A DNA stretch of 64,000 nt. Origin: Planctomycetota bacterium. GTDB taxonomy: Bacteria; Planctomycetota; Planctomycetia; Pirellulales; Pirellulaceae. Position 1 is the stretch's first letter. Each line of letters begins with the position of its first letter. Below the pieces are notes generated by a model, which was given only the letters and a program-made list of their open reading frames with translations, was not told the DNA's origin and ran no database searches. A program made the position numbers and the translations under genes. Shown piece by piece: positions 63,644 to 64,000 of the stretch. The stretch is from positions 1-64,000 of the forward strand of contig JAPLNI010000057.1 of the NCBI GenBank assembly GCA_026692865.1, given 5' to 3'.

Positions 63644-64000
63644 CTAAAAGGCTACTCGACGATAACCGTATCGCGAACGCGATACAGTTCCGCCAATAAT
63701 TGGACGCTGACGAGTGATCACTTGTCGCGTTGGTTGATAAGTCACGATCGGTGCGCGATAGACGCGTGTTACTGGAAACGTAGAAACTATTTGAGGTCGT
63801 TGTGACACAATCACCGGCGAAACATTCACAGGTGAAACATTTATTGGTGTCAAAATTGTTGAACCCATGCTTGGTAGAAACACCGGTGCAGGTTGTTGCC
63901 AAATCACTGGAGCACTTTGGCTCCAAACAACTGGAGCAGGTTGTGTCCAGATCACAGGTCCTACCTGTGCTTGAGTGGCCGAAGCAAGTAGAACAACAGC
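63644..64000 (-). CDS. Exported protein, 5' end beyond the window
   Basis: The last 118 residues of a protein whose start lies past the window edge. The readable N-terminal part, AVVLLASATQAQ, is the end of a signal peptide with cleavage after AQA. The mature chain is short repeats of the type VxWxQxAPV (VIWTQPAPVVWSQSAPVIW), then NVSP repeats, then a basic tail (VSRSRYGYRRVAF). Low-complexity, presumably a surface or envelope protein; family not recognised. Codons continue without a stop to base 64000. Confidence 0.7.
   Translation of the reverse strand, partial: AVVLLASATQAQVGPVIWTQPAPVVWSQSAPVIWQQPAPVFLPSMGSTILTPINVSPVNVSPVIVSQRPQIVSTFPVTRVYRAPIVTYQPTRQVITRQRPIIGGTVSRSRYGYRRVAF

Noticed and set aside
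63582-63926. 114-residue minus-strand frame at the window end
   Set aside because: Overlaps the frame ending at 63644, which has a signal peptide, ordered repeats and continues to the window edge; the alternative is Thr/Ser noise.

Overview
The window reads as a chromosomal segment of a planctomycete, most likely a Pirellulales-type bacterium of roughly 50% GC by eye. The support is the combination of gene types: a TPR protein carrying RNA polymerase alpha-CTD-like domains, a BBP7-type outer-membrane barrel, a giant PEP-CTERM protein built from autotransporter-associated beta-strand repeats, a DUF1080 protein, a MoxR/DUF58/BatA/VWA cluster, small exported proteins without recognisable families, and many palindromic dispersed repeats. 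No phage, insertion sequence, CRISPR array or rRNA was seen.

Layout. 1-36 is the 3' end of a tRNA. 112-2542 holds the TPR/alpha-CTD protein overlapping tgt. 2843-7932 holds a small membrane protein, an exported protein with an unusual haem-type motif, aspS, and an SGNH hydrolase coupled to a small unknown gene. 8129-15113 (minus) is a moxR, DUF58, BatA-like, VWA operon; its DUF58 gene is broken by a two-base frameshift. 15520-30502 carries mostly single genes: a polytopic membrane protein, a TIM-barrel isomerase, a FabH-like synthase, a YpfJ-type metallopeptidase, DUF1080, trmB, a PQQ-type propeller, two small exported proteins, an M16 peptidase and an M48 lipoprotein, followed by 1.3 kb of repeat-rich non-coding DNA. 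30503-41923 is one 3806-residue exported PEP-CTERM protein, closed by a clear intrinsic terminator. 42096-46201 has a soluble histidine kinase, a small divergent gene, an HEGGH lipoprotein and a POT transporter.

46278-58945 is a purine-catabolism locus. xdhA-xdhB-xdhC are on the minus strand. Divergently, on the plus strand, lie allantoate amidohydrolase, ureidoglycine aminohydrolase, ureidoglycolate amidohydrolase, urate oxidase, allantoinase and an overlapping recQ. Together they would convert hypoxanthine/xanthine to urate and allantoin, then release the allantoin nitrogen as ammonia with glyoxylate and CO2 as end products, by the plant-type branch rather than through urea. HIU hydrolase and OHCU decarboxylase are not in the window.

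58976-64000 holds a coiled-coil protein, xseB without xseA, the BBP7-type barrel with a Cys/Gly-rich insertion and its terminator, a small lipoprotein, and an exported protein truncated by the window edge.

The best candidates for follow-up are the TPR/alpha-CTD protein, the frameshifted DUF58 gene, the plant-like purine operon, and a dispersed double-hairpin element with three full copies and one half copy.
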